Shown here piece after piece: positions 1-8,261 of a DNA stretch of 64,000 bases. Made by a program: the position numbers and the translations under genes. Source of the stretch: Pedobacter sp. BAL39 (lineage in GTDB: Bacteria; Bacteroidota; Bacteroidia; Sphingobacteriales; Sphingobacteriaceae); the NCBI RefSeq assembly GCF_000170795.1, contig NZ_ABCM01000005.1, positions 248,001-312,000 on the forward strand, in the 5' to 3' direction. A model generated the notes under the pieces. That model worked only from the letters and a program-made list of their open reading frames with translations, made no database searches and was not told the DNA's origin. Within the stretch, counting starts at the first letter, position 1. The number at the start of each line of letters is the position of its first letter.

Positions 1-20
1 CGACGGAGATAATTGGCTTC

Positions 21-674
21 CTATTCATGCTCTTTGTAAAATTTATCAATAAACTTATCTACATCGAAAAACATAGTCTCCACATACTCCAGGTCCTTGG
101 TATTCCAATCCCACCATTTAATGGCTAAAAATTTTTGGATTTGGTCCGAACTAAATCTGTATCTGATGATCTTGGCAGGCACGCCACCAGCAATGGCATA
201 AGGGGGTACGTCATCCTTTACCACTGCACCCGCTGCAATTATTGCTCCATCGCCAACAGATACACCATCGAGGATCACCACATTGGCTCCTATAAAAACG
301 TCATGGCCAATGCTAATCGGTTCTCGTTCGTTCATCTTTGCTGTTTTGGAAAAGGTCCTTCCATTCTGCTCTGCTAAGGAATAGAACATGGGTGAGGTCG
401 TAATCGTTTCGACAGGATGGATTCCCCAGCCACATAGTAAATTTGGTCCGATTGAACAGAATTTACCAATTACAGTCTCCGATATCCAGGAATTCTGGGA
501 TATGTAAGTACCATATCCGACCTTAACGTTCTTAACATGATATGGAGAATACAGCTTCGATCCAGGATCAATACATGAATCCTTTGCAACATCACTAATA
601 TACGCCCATGACATTCTACGTATAAAAAATGATTTTATAAAGCCTAGTGAGTTAGATATTGGCCAAAACTTCAT
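21..674 (-). CDS. CatB-like hexapeptide-repeat acetyltransferase
   Basis: Probable O- or N-acetyltransferase decorating a capsule sugar, acting in the cytoplasm on a nucleotide sugar or lipid-linked intermediate with acetyl-CoA. The sequence shows left-handed beta-helix hexapeptide repeats, the CatB/xenobiotic acetyltransferase signature GWGIHPVE with its candidate catalytic histidine (about residue 86), and the family ending [14 protein letters not shown] followed by the helix with KWWDW. Length (about 217 residues) fits the CatB family. I chose the ATG at 674, which leaves a 7-bp gap to the upstream gene and has an A-rich leader. An in-frame ATG at 710 would overlap that gene by 29 bp. It is the last gene of the capsule operon inside the window. 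Family is secure; acceptor is unknown. Confidence 0.85.
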   Translation of the reverse strand: MKFWPISNSLGFIKSFFIRRMSWAYISDVAKDSCIDPGSKLYSPYHVKNVKVGYGTYISQNSWISETVIGKFCSIGPNLLCGWGIHPVETITTSPMFYSLAEQNGRTFSKTAKMNEREPISIGHDVFIGANVVILDGVSVGDGAIIAAGAVVKDDVPPYAIAGGVPAKIIRYRFSSDQIQKFLAIKWWDWNTKDLEYVETMFFDVDKFIDKFYKEHE

Positions 675-681
675 ATTTGTA

Positions 682-1536
682 TTATAATTTTTTTCTTGGG
701 AATGCATCAATATATGAACCCTCCGTACAATTATAAATCTTTACCCCTTTATGCAAGGCAAAATTCTGCATTTTATGGTATCCCAGAAAAGTTCTGGACA
801 AATCTATAAGAATCTCATGCATCTTATAAATCCCCCCTGCTATCTTCTTCCAAGGCAACAACTTAACATCCTGGTTATCATCATAAAAATGTTTATCAAG
901 CAGACACACCTCATTCTCTGCATTTACTCTTAATTCCTCCAACCAGGAATGAGCGGCCCCCAGTAAGTTTACCTCTTTGAAACCAGCAAGGATTGATGCA
1001 AAAACGGCTAGAACCAGTACATTTTGAATATGAGGGGCACCATAACCACTTTCATAAACAGAATAATCAAGTCTTGTGTCAGTATCAAATGTAGACAGAT
1101 TAAAGTAATAAACATGTATATTGGGTTTGTCCTTAAAAAAAGCAACAAACCTTTTTGCGGCAGCATAAGGGATTATAATATCCAGTTCCCAATCTGTAGT
1201 ATTCTTTATTAGCTCTAATACGGAAGTACCCCTATCCTGAAATTCATGACTAATACTGGTATCCCAGAATGTTGGATCAGCGAAGACATAGTACCTCGGC
1301 CTGATCTCCTGATATTCCGAACTCAGGGCGAAAAAATTAACAACAAATACGGCCTCATTCCGGATTCCTTCTGCGGCAAGATTGAGTTCTGTACGCAAAG
1401 TGGGTCCATTGCCAAGTATGTAACAAACATCTCCTGTTTTATTCAGGACGGAAATATTAGGACGTGTATAACCTTTGTAAAGGGTAACCGCAACCTGGCG
1501 CAGAATTTTTCGGATGATGTGATAATATTTAGTCAT
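682..1536 (-). CDS. GT42/DUF115-like protein, candidate nonulosonate transferase
   Basis: I read this as a Rossmann-type protein of the MptE-like/DUF115 group, which resembles GT42 sialyltransferases and Maf flagellin glycosyltransferases. Visible signs are the N-terminal ILGNGPTL motif (about residues 41-48), a following VNFF segment where GT42 enzymes have an NQFY-type stretch, a central hydrophobic helix ending in [14 protein letters not shown] (a GxK-EI-LxG pattern shared with GT42), and a C-terminal [17 protein letters not shown] segment. There is no signal peptide or membrane segment. It lies 10 bp after the flippase gene and downstream of the nonulosonic acid genes, so a role in transferring that sugar onto the capsule repeat is plausible. 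Database annotation is likely to say 6-hydroxymethylpterin pyrophosphokinase MptE-like, a name based on fold only. Confidence 0.6.
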   Translation of the reverse strand: MTKYYHIIRKILRQVAVTLYKGYTRPNISVLNKTGDVCYILGNGPTLRTELNLAAEGIRNEAVFVVNFFALSSEYQEIRPRYYVFADPTFWDTSISHEFQDRGTSVLELIKNTTDWELDIIIPYAAAKRFVAFFKDKPNIHVYYFNLSTFDTDTRLDYSVYESGYGAPHIQNVLVLAVFASILAGFKEVNLLGAAHSWLEELRVNAENEVCLLDKHFYDDNQDVKLLPWKKIAGGIYKMHEILIDLSRTFLGYHKMQNFALHKGVKIYNCTEGSYIDAFPRKKL

Positions 1537-1546
1537 ATTCCATTTA

Positions 1547-2800
1547 TTATTTTTGCAGCCTTGGACTTAACCAGGGCATAGGATACATTTTAATTGCAAT
1601 ACTTGCGACAACTAAAGCAAATAAAAAGAAGGAGATAAAGGTGGCATAAGCCGCTCCGAGTATTCCAAATTTATGAATCAGCACATAATTTAACACGAGG
1701 TTGAATACGATGTTAATAATGGAAATGTAGGCAAAAACCTTTGTCTTTTTTAAGTAAGAAATGTAATTCGTGAATGCCAGATAACAACCAAAAAAGAAAC
1801 AGCTAAAAGAAATCCATGGGATTAATTTTAATCCATCATGAAATTTTTCATTTATGAACCATCTGAAAATCAATGGAGAAGTCAATGATAAACCTAGCGT
1901 CAAGCCAAATAAGACCAACAAATAAACGTACGTAATTTTCACTACTCTCTCCTTACTCTGAGCCGTATTTTCTTTTAACAATTCAAGAAAGTTAGGAACC
2001 CATGCATTATTGAAAGCCAGGGCAATCATAAGAATGACACTACCCAGATTATATGCCAAGCTATAAATACCCAATTCATCATTGCCCGCTATTTTAGAAA
2101 TAAATATACGATCAGCAAGATTAATGATTACAAATCCAATCGCATGGGGAATCATAGGAAGTCCATATTTAAGGACATCTTTAATCAATGGTTTCTTTAT
2201 ACCCTTTACTAAAAAACCCTGCTTCTGTAATGTGTATAATCCGACTAAGAAATAGATGATACAAACGGCATACTGACTATACAATCTGCCAACGTAATTC
2301 AGCTTCAATAAAACCACAAACACTAAAGCCAGGATCAGATTCAGAAATGTATTTGAAAAGCTATATATAGCATAGCCTATTGCATTTTTTTCAACCCTAT
2401 ATATCAACAGGTTGACCGTTTTCACGGATTCCATAAAGCAGACAACCGGCACCATAATCAACCATATCTGAGGAACAGAAAACTCAGCAGACAGCATATT
2501 TCCCCCCAATAGTATAATGACGAATACAGAAAGAAAAGATAGAAATGATACAAATAAGCCCGATGATATATATCCCGGAAGATTATTAAAATTATTCTTG
2601 AAATATTCAATGCTAATCGCCCCATCGATACTAAACAAGACTAGAGGTGTAACAAAGCTGACTATTGTTGCAATAAGAGATAAAACACCATAATCATCAG
2701 GAGTAAGATAATTGGTAAAGACTGGTATTAACAGAAAATTAACGGCCTGAGTAAAAAAGAAGCCTAGGGTATATATAGAAAAGGATTTTAATAACTGCAT
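1547..2800 (-). CDS. Wzx-type polysaccharide flippase
   Basis: Inner-membrane flippase of the MOP superfamily, expected to move undecaprenyl-linked repeat units to the periplasm. The 417-residue protein is hydrophobic throughout with about 12 predicted membrane segments. It starts with the typical LLKSFSIYTLGFFFTQAVNF amphipathic-plus-TM start, contains FTNYLTPDDYGVLSL (the PxEYG-like motif of Wzx proteins, here PDDYG) and a central DRIFIS segment. No large soluble domain is present. It sits between pseF (91-bp gap, with a short palindrome at 2828-2840) and the GT42-like gene, in the same leftward operon. Its presence implies a Wzx/Wzy-type pathway, matching the Wza-like exporter and Wzz-like protein further upstream; a Wzy polymerase is not seen and may lie beyond the left edge. 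Confidence 0.88.
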   Translation of the reverse strand: MQLLKSFSIYTLGFFFTQAVNFLLIPVFTNYLTPDDYGVLSLIATIVSFVTPLVLFSIDGAISIEYFKNNFNNLPGYISSGLFVSFLSFLSVFVIILLGGNMLSAEFSVPQIWLIMVPVVCFMESVKTVNLLIYRVEKNAIGYAIYSFSNTFLNLILALVFVVLLKLNYVGRLYSQYAVCIIYFLVGLYTLQKQGFLVKGIKKPLIKDVLKYGLPMIPHAIGFVIINLADRIFISKIAGNDELGIYSLAYNLGSVILMIALAFNNAWVPNFLELLKENTAQSKERVVKITYVYLLVLFGLTLGLSLTSPLIFRWFINEKFHDGLKLIPWISFSCFFFGCYLAFTNYISYLKKTKVFAYISIINIVFNLVLNYVLIHKFGILGAAYATFISFFLFALVVASIAIKMYPMPWLSPRLQK

Positions 2801-2891
2801 GCTGGATTTCTGTTAGGAATTTTATAACCACATCATGTGGAGACCAGAGCAAATTCCGATGCTCGGATCATAGACTTTTTAAGCAGATCTG

Positions 2892-3581
2892 CTAGCTTTT
2901 AAGCAGTTTATATTTTAACTCTGCCAATTTTAAATCGACCATATTATCAATATCCTGAACTTCAATCTCCTGCAATTCAAGCCCAAAACTCTTATTCATA
3001 TATAATTTTCTTTGATCCTTGAGTTGGTTTGTATTGAACCAATACCATTGCCCAGCGTCGTGATATAATTTCTTAAGATCCTGAGAACGTGAATTATAAT
3101 ATTCGGGCCATTCCATGGCCACCTGATTGTGAGCATCCAGAGTAATGGCGCGCCAAACAGGATAGCTGAATGAAACAACAGGAAAAACAGAATCATACTG
3201 CTGATTACATAATAACTCAAATCCTTTTTCTAATTGTGGTAGCTGAGCTAAAGGTGCAGTCGGGTAAATGCAACACCCATATTCAAAAAAGCGATGATTC
3301 ACCTCATAGGCCTCAAGAACTTCAATCAAAACATCAGCAGTAGTCGCGTAATCATCAGAATTTTGAGGAGATCTGAAAAAAGGAACCTTAGCGCCATATT
3401 TAATAGCTATATCGGCAATTTCAGCATCATCGGTAGATACCATAACTTCACTGAAAAGACCGCTGCTTAAAGCAGTCTCAATTGAATGTGCTATCATAGG
3501 CCTTCCACAGAAATCGATGATGTTTTTTCTGGGGATCCGCTTACTGCCGCCTCTTGCCGGAATGATCGCAATTGAACTCAT
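2892..3581 (-). CDS. pseF: Pseudaminic acid cytidylyltransferase (PseF family)
   Basis: Activates a nonulosonic acid with CTP to give the CMP-sugar donor. The N-terminal IIPARGGSKRIPRKN motif (residues 5-19) is the nucleotide-binding signature of CMP-NeuAc synthetase-like enzymes. The RPMIAHSIETA and VMVSTDDAEIADIA segments follow, and the YPTAPL stretch after the core is typical of PseF. At 229 residues it matches PseF and lacks the C-terminal phosphatase domain of some CMP-sialate synthetases. The start overlaps the stop of the upstream GNAT gene by one base, indicating tight translational coupling. Which nonulosonic acid it activates (pseudaminic or a relative) is not decided by sequence; see the pathway finding. 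Confidence 0.88.
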   Translation of the reverse strand: MSSIAIIPARGGSKRIPRKNIIDFCGRPMIAHSIETALSSGLFSEVMVSTDDAEIADIAIKYGAKVPFFRSPQNSDDYATTADVLIEVLEAYEVNHRFFEYGCCIYPTAPLAQLPQLEKGFELLCNQQYDSVFPVVSFSYPVWRAITLDAHNQVAMEWPEYYNSRSQDLKKLYHDAGQWYWFNTNQLKDQRKLYMNKSFGLELQEIEVQDIDNMVDLKLAELKYKLLKS

Positions 3582-4117
3582 TATCTTAATTTTTTATAGT
3601 CCTCAGCTAATAATGAAATGATATTAGAATCCCAGTATCTACCTTGATAAAACGCATTTTGCCGTAGCCTGCCATCTAATGAAAATCCAAAATGTTCTGT
3701 AAATAAATCAAATTTGGCTGTATCAAACTCATAAAGTTCCATCCATATTTTATTTAAATTCAACTCTTCAAAACCATATTTAAGCATAGATTCAATAGCA
3801 TCTGGCGCATAATGCTCATCGACATACAAATCATCCTTGCCGATGTAAAACGAGAAGTCTGCAGATCTTAGAATCCAGTTGATATACAGCAGCCCCCCCA
3901 CGCCAACTAACTGCTGATCGTGCAAATCAACAATACCAAACATATAATCATTAGAGCTGGCCATTGTTTTATTATACCAGGCTTCCTGATGAAATAGACT
4001 AAGCTCTTTATGCTCTCTAAAATTCTTTCGGAAATGCGGTTTATTCCTCCAATCTCTCAACAATAAAAGATCCTCGCGCTCTAATCCTCTAAGACCCGTA
4101 AACATTCCTTCTATCAT
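3581..4117 (-). CDS. PseH-like GNAT acyltransferase
   Basis: A GNAT-fold acyl-CoA-dependent transferase of 178 residues, similar to PseH, which N-acetylates the 4-amino group of UDP-4-amino-4,6-dideoxy-AltNAc in pseudaminic acid synthesis. Seen in the sequence: GLRGLEREDLLLLRDWRN at the N terminus (the usual PseH/RimJ start), a VGVGGLLYINW beta strand, ADFSFYIG, and the C-terminal FTEHFGFSLDGRLRQNAFYQGRYWDSNIISLL pattern. It lies one base before the NeuB-family gene's stop and overlaps pseF by one base. If the pathway lacks the aminotransferase (none is visible here), the acceptor may differ from that of PseH, for example the amine at another carbon or a hydroxyl. The family is clear, the substrate is not. 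Confidence 0.8.
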   Translation of the reverse strand: MIEGMFTGLRGLEREDLLLLRDWRNKPHFRKNFREHKELSLFHQEAWYNKTMASSNDYMFGIVDLHDQQLVGVGGLLYINWILRSADFSFYIGKDDLYVDEHYAPDAIESMLKYGFEELNLNKIWMELYEFDTAKFDLFTEHFGFSLDGRLRQNAFYQGRYWDSNIISLLAEDYKKLR

Positions 4118-5191
4118 CTATATATGATTTAAAGTTATTTCAGCTCCTTGTTTTAGGTTTTCTTTAAGCACATGACCAATCACCTCATCAATTTTATAAG
4201 GCTCCAGACCGTCCGAAGTAATAGGTCTTAAAGGTTCAAGGTCCCCTGCGCTTAGTGTATGTCCTGCAGGAAGATCGGAAGTTAACCTCAAACTTCTCCT
4301 TTGGACAATAGCAGATTGCAATTCATTCTCCTCGACTCTTTTTATACCATCTCCAAGTGCCTCATACAATTCGTTCGCACGATCTACCATTTCCCGCCAT
4401 GCGGCTGGATTTACAGCGAATTTATGGTCCGGCCCGTCCTGATCATTACTATTCGTAAAATGTTTCTCAAAAACCAACGCTCCAAGAGCAACAGCACCTA
4501 AAACTGTCGAATGGCTAAATGTATGATCAGATAAGCCCAAAATGGTATCCGGATACTTTGTAGAGAAAGTCTTCAACACGTTCAGATTTGAATATTTGTG
4601 TTTATCCTTCTCTACGGTGTAATTTGTATTACACTGCATTAATACGATATCTTTGGTTAATGGCTGTATGGCATTCATCGCTCGCTCAACATCCGGCATA
4701 TCCGATGCCCCAGTTGCAATCAAAACCGGTTTGTTCTTATTGGCGATGTATTTTATGATCTCAATCCAGGTAATGTCACCTGAGCCAACTTTATACAAAT
4801 CCACATATTGATCAACATCATCAACAGATTTAAAATCATAAGGACTTGTAAAAAAATCAATTCCTATTTCATCACATCTTTTCTTCAGGATGGGAGTCCA
4901 GTCCTGATTGATACTTGCATCTTCGTATACTTCATAGACACTTTTCTTCCAGCTTGCCTGATGCGAAAGCTGTCCACCTAAACTATCAAATCCTACCCTG
5001 CTCACAATCTTTGAAGCCTGAAAATGCTGAAATTTAGCAGCATCGGCTCCGGCTTCCTTCGCCATCTCAATTAAATCCAATGCTTTTTGGAGATCTCCAT
5101 CATGATTAGCACCTATATCAGCTACAAAATAGAGCGGATGTCCTTGTCCAATAGTTCTTGTACCAAATTTTATAGTATTCATATTATTCAT
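4118..5191 (-). CDS. NeuB/PseI-family nonulosonic acid synthase with SAF domain
   Basis: Condenses phosphoenolpyruvate with a 6-carbon N-acyl sugar to build a nine-carbon 2-keto acid. The TIM-barrel NeuB domain covers about residues 10-280, with ADIGANHDGDLQKAL near the N terminus, the metal/PEP region KVGSGDI, the ATGASDM strand, GLSDHT and the EKHFT motif characteristic of the family. The C-terminal 60 residues form an antifreeze-like SAF domain (SLRLTSDLPAGHTLSAGDLE), which closes the partner active site in the dimer. Length of 357 is normal. ATG codons at residue 1 and residue 4 are both possible; the second would remove the 8-bp overlap with the upstream reductase gene. Sequence alone does not let me choose NeuB, LegI or PseI as its subtype. 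Confidence 0.87.
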   Translation of the reverse strand: MNNMNTIKFGTRTIGQGHPLYFVADIGANHDGDLQKALDLIEMAKEAGADAAKFQHFQASKIVSRVGFDSLGGQLSHQASWKKSVYEVYEDASINQDWTPILKKRCDEIGIDFFTSPYDFKSVDDVDQYVDLYKVGSGDITWIEIIKYIANKNKPVLIATGASDMPDVERAMNAIQPLTKDIVLMQCNTNYTVEKDKHKYSNLNVLKTFSTKYPDTILGLSDHTFSHSTVLGAVALGALVFEKHFTNSNDQDGPDHKFAVNPAAWREMVDRANELYEALGDGIKRVEENELQSAIVQRRSLRLTSDLPAGHTLSAGDLEPLRPITSDGLEPYKIDEVIGHVLKENLKQGAEITLNHI

Positions 5192-6065
5192 TTAGATCAT
5201 TTTTTAAAGTAAGAAAACCATGACTTAAAGTCAGATCAACCCCCTTAAGTACAGACTTTAGTTTACGATTATTTAATGATGTATTCAATGGTCTCTTTAA
5301 CAACTCATCTTCTACATTCATAGACATCGGCTGAATTTTCTTTTCATTCAGTCCAAACATACGGGCCAACTGAATAATAAATTCAAACTTCGAAATGTGT
5401 CCATCACAAGACGCATTATAGATACCTGGAGGAATACCCTCACATATGATTTTTTTAATAATATTTGTGAGTTGTCCAATATATAAAGGGTTAAAAATCA
5501 CATTATCATACCCATTGATTGCTCTGCCCTCGCTTAACTCTTTGTAAGCCCACTCAAAGAGTGAATTTCTCATCGGGTTGCTGGCGCCATAGATATTCGT
5601 TCTCAAGACTATAAAATCTCCTACTGATGAAGTGACGACATGTTCTCCCTTTAATTTGGACAGCGCATAATTATTCAGAGGATGCGTCTGATCAGTCTCG
5701 GTATAATTTCCTTTACTTCCGTCAAAAACAGAATCGGTAGAAATATAGATGAATCTATCAAAGCTCAGATTGCTAGTCAGTAAAGAAGTTGAAGTAACAT
5801 TGGCCAACTCAGCAACCGCCCAATCCTTCTCACAAAGGCTAAGGTTTACCTCTGCAGCGCAATGGACAATCACATCAAAATGTATATTTTTAAACCTTGT
5901 ATAGGATTCCAAAACAGTTAAATCTCCAATCATATACTCTTGGGGTATGTTCTCAGAAGCAGCAGTTCTGCTGGCACCATACAACTCTACCATGTCCATA
6001 GACAGTAGGCTTTGCTTGATATGGCCTCCCAACATGCCGTTTATGCCTGTTATCAGAATCTTCAT
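5184..6065 (-). CDS. RmlD-like NAD(P)-dependent sugar reductase
   Basis: An extended short-chain dehydrogenase of the RmlD substrate-binding family, expected to reduce the 4-keto group of a nucleotide 6-deoxy-4-keto sugar. The N-terminal ILITGINGMLGGHI is the dinucleotide-binding loop (GxxGxxG). IYISTDSVFDGSKG carries the catalytic Ser/Thr region and NYALSKLKGE the YxxxK pair. It sits between the PseB-type dehydratase (3-bp gap) and the synthase, exactly where PseC usually lies in pseudaminic operons. I infer it may reduce the dehydratase product at C4 instead of transaminating it. An alternative is reduction of the Gmd product (GDP-4-keto-6-deoxymannose), since no Fcl or Rmd gene is seen with gmd. 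Confidence 0.82.
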   Translation of the reverse strand: MKILITGINGMLGGHIKQSLLSMDMVELYGASRTAASENIPQEYMIGDLTVLESYTRFKNIHFDVIVHCAAEVNLSLCEKDWAVAELANVTSTSLLTSNLSFDRFIYISTDSVFDGSKGNYTETDQTHPLNNYALSKLKGEHVVTSSVGDFIVLRTNIYGASNPMRNSLFEWAYKELSEGRAINGYDNVIFNPLYIGQLTNIIKKIICEGIPPGIYNASCDGHISKFEFIIQLARMFGLNEKKIQPMSMNVEDELLKRPLNTSLNNRKLKSVLKGVDLTLSHGFLTLKNDLNE

Positions 6066-6068
6066 CTA

Positions 6069-7085
6069 CTAGGATTGAAAATCGGCATCAACATGTTCTC
6101 TAATCAGGGCACGCAAGGTATCAACCGTTTCCCACTCAGTATTATCCCCGGAGTTATAAGCAAAACCCTGAGGAACCAGGACAGCGTTGAATTTCTTCTT
6201 AAAATCGTCTATTTTCCATTTATGCGTAGCTGGCAATATGGTATAGTATTTCCCTAAATCGTAGGTATAAAAAGAGTCTGAAGGAGTGATCATTTCCTCA
6301 TGAACCTTTTCGCCAGGCCTTATCCCTACAACCTCCTGTTCGCAATCAGGCCCGATAGCTGTAGCTACATCAGTAATCTTATAAGAAGGAATTTTTGGGA
6401 TAAAAATCTCACCTCCCCAGGCATTGTCCAAGGCATGCATTACCATATCAACTCCGCCTTGTAATGAGATATTAAACCTCGTCATGTTAACATCTGTAAT
6501 TGGTAGTTTACCCTCACCTTTTTTCTTTATAAAAAAGGGAATTACGGATCCATTTGATCCCATAACATTTCCATACCTTACTACAGAAAAGACAATTGGG
6601 TTGTCACCTTTTATATTGTTGGCCGCAATAAAAAGCTTGTCGGAGGTAAGTTTTGTAGCACCGTATAAGTTAATGGGTGCACAGGCTTTATCAGTTGACA
6701 GCGCTACCACACGTTGGATATTAGTTTCAAAACAGGCATCGATAACATTCTGCGCGCCCATTACATTCGTTTTGATACATTCATCAGGATTATATTCCGC
6801 AATAGGAACGTGCTTCATAGCCGCAGCATGTATGATATAGTCGACACCTTTGAAAGCCCTAATCAATCTTTCTCTATCCCTCACATCACCAATAAAAAAT
6901 CTCAACTGAGGATAGACTGAGGATGGAAATTCTTGTGCCATTTGGAACTGCTTCTGCTCATCACGAGAAAATATAATGATACGTCTTACATTGGAGTGAT
7001 TCTTCAAAATTTCCTTGGTCAATGCCTTTCCCAACGACCCCGTTCCTCCTGTTATTAAAATACTTTTATTTTCTAAATCTAACAT
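6069..7085 (-). CDS. pseB: UDP-GlcNAc 4,6-dehydratase (inverting), PseB family
   Basis: Converts UDP-GlcNAc to UDP-2-acetamido-2,6-dideoxy-L-arabino-4-hexulose, the first step of pseudaminic acid and related sugars. Seen: ILITGGTGSLGKALTKEIL (NADP-binding), VDYIIHAAAMKHVPIAEYNP, and the FlaA1/PseB active-site run STDKACAPINLYGATKL with Asp-Lys and Tyr-xxx-Lys. VRYGNVMGSNGSVIPFF and the C-terminal GIRPGEKVHEEMI are also family hallmarks. Length 338 fits soluble PseB (no N-terminal membrane domain as in PglF or WbpM). It is the first gene of the nonulosonic acid block, 79 bp after the Wzz-like gene. That gap is strongly AT-rich and I see no clear promoter or terminator in it. Confidence 0.9.
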   Translation of the reverse strand: MLDLENKSILITGGTGSLGKALTKEILKNHSNVRRIIIFSRDEQKQFQMAQEFPSSVYPQLRFFIGDVRDRERLIRAFKGVDYIIHAAAMKHVPIAEYNPDECIKTNVMGAQNVIDACFETNIQRVVALSTDKACAPINLYGATKLTSDKLFIAANNIKGDNPIVFSVVRYGNVMGSNGSVIPFFIKKKGEGKLPITDVNMTRFNISLQGGVDMVMHALDNAWGGEIFIPKIPSYKITDVATAIGPDCEQEVVGIRPGEKVHEEMITPSDSFYTYDLGKYYTILPATHKWKIDDFKKKFNAVLVPQGFAYNSGDNTEWETVDTLRALIREHVDADFQS

Positions 7086-7164
7086 CAGTTTATAGTATAG
7101 TTATTAATATATTTATTAAATAATATGTTTAATTACAAAACTCAATCCATGCAACTTTCGGAAG

Positions 7165-8238
7165 CTAGGCAACCCCACTGAATAATCTCCTCACCATCAA
7201 TAAGATGCATATAATAAATACACCAAGAAACCCTCCGATTACAAATCCCTTTAGTTTTCCAAGACTATTAACTGACAAAGGATAAACAGGCGAATCAATT
7301 ACTTGTATTAGCGGTGTCTCTTTTAGCAAGCTCATCTTGGAAAGTTCAAGATTTTTTACCAGCTCACCTAATACAGCCTTATTGGTTTCAGCATTAAATT
7401 GTGATTTTTGAACAGGTGCGATTCGCTGTACCTGACGAGTTGGATTCAAATTCGGCGTTGCGTCTGAAATCGCAGCAGCGGTATAAATTGCGCCATTCAT
7501 CACGTTTCTGACAGAGTCTGTTTTAGTTTGTAAAATTGCAATATTATCCAATGACTTTTTTGTCTTAGTTTGGACATAAAAATCGCTTACGTTTTTAACA
7601 ATCTGATCGTTAAATTCTTTCGAAAAAAATTCATCAGGACCTTTAACTTCAGCTCTAATGATATTTAACTTTTTTTCAGGTTTTACAACATTCAAATAAT
7701 TTTTATTAATATCAAAAGTGATCGAATTCAAAATACTGTCCTGGATACGACCAAAATTATTCGGGTTGCTAAAGCTAAGGCCTTTCAGTTTCGGGTTTTT
7801 ATCCCATTTTTCACGAATGCCATTAAACATCAGATAATGATCAATCAGCAACTCCTTTTTTCCGTTGTGATCTACGGATGTTAGTAGTGTTTTTTTGATC
7901 ATTCTACGTGATTTGTATAATTCCAGAATATTATCTCCTTGAAATATACCGCCGCCGCCGCCGTTAACGTCAAATCCAGCCATTGAAGCTAATCCAGATA
8001 AGGGGCCTAATCCGCCTCCCGAAGCCCCACCTTCTTCCAGTACAAATGTAGTAATTGCAGAATAGGCAGGCTTCTTTATCCATGCGTAGGCTCCCCCTAA
8101 AACGCCTCCAATTATGCCTACAGAACATATCAAAAGCCATTTTGATCGCAAGTAGACTTGCAGTTGTTTTAATTTAATTCCCATCTCCTTTACAGAGATC
8201 TCATCTGAATTATCTAAATTATTTATAGAGTCAGTCAT
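7165..8238 (-). CDS. Wzz-like chain-length determinant protein
   Basis: Inner-membrane polysaccharide co-polymerase that sets chain length. It has the usual two membrane segments, near residues 25-48 (KWLLICSVGIIGGVLGGAYAW) and at the C terminus (GFVIGGFLGVFIICILLM), flanking a long periplasmic helical domain; the proline-rich run before the second segment (TPLIQVIDSPVYPLS) is a Wzz hallmark. A glycine-rich patch (GGASGGG...GGGGG) near residues 70-100 is typical of Sphingobacteria homologues. No tyrosine-kinase domain is fused. I place the start at MTDSINN: the frame stays open upstream to 8325, but that extension reads back into the exporter gene and lacks Wzz-like sequence. It follows the Wza-like gene by 23 bp. 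Confidence 0.87.
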   Translation of the reverse strand: MTDSINNLDNSDEISVKEMGIKLKQLQVYLRSKWLLICSVGIIGGVLGGAYAWIKKPAYSAITTFVLEEGGASGGGLGPLSGLASMAGFDVNGGGGGIFQGDNILELYKSRRMIKKTLLTSVDHNGKKELLIDHYLMFNGIREKWDKNPKLKGLSFSNPNNFGRIQDSILNSITFDINKNYLNVVKPEKKLNIIRAEVKGPDEFFSKEFNDQIVKNVSDFYVQTKTKKSLDNIAILQTKTDSVRNVMNGAIYTAAAISDATPNLNPTRQVQRIAPVQKSQFNAETNKAVLGELVKNLELSKMSLLKETPLIQVIDSPVYPLSVNSLGKLKGFVIGGFLGVFIICILLMVRRLFSGVA

Positions 8239-8261
8239 GGATAACTTCAATGTGTAATTAA

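Noticed and set aside
2828..2840. Short palindrome CCACATCATGTGG between pseF and the flippase gene
   Set aside because: Only a 6-bp stem, no U-run and no promoter box; too weak to call a terminator or operator.
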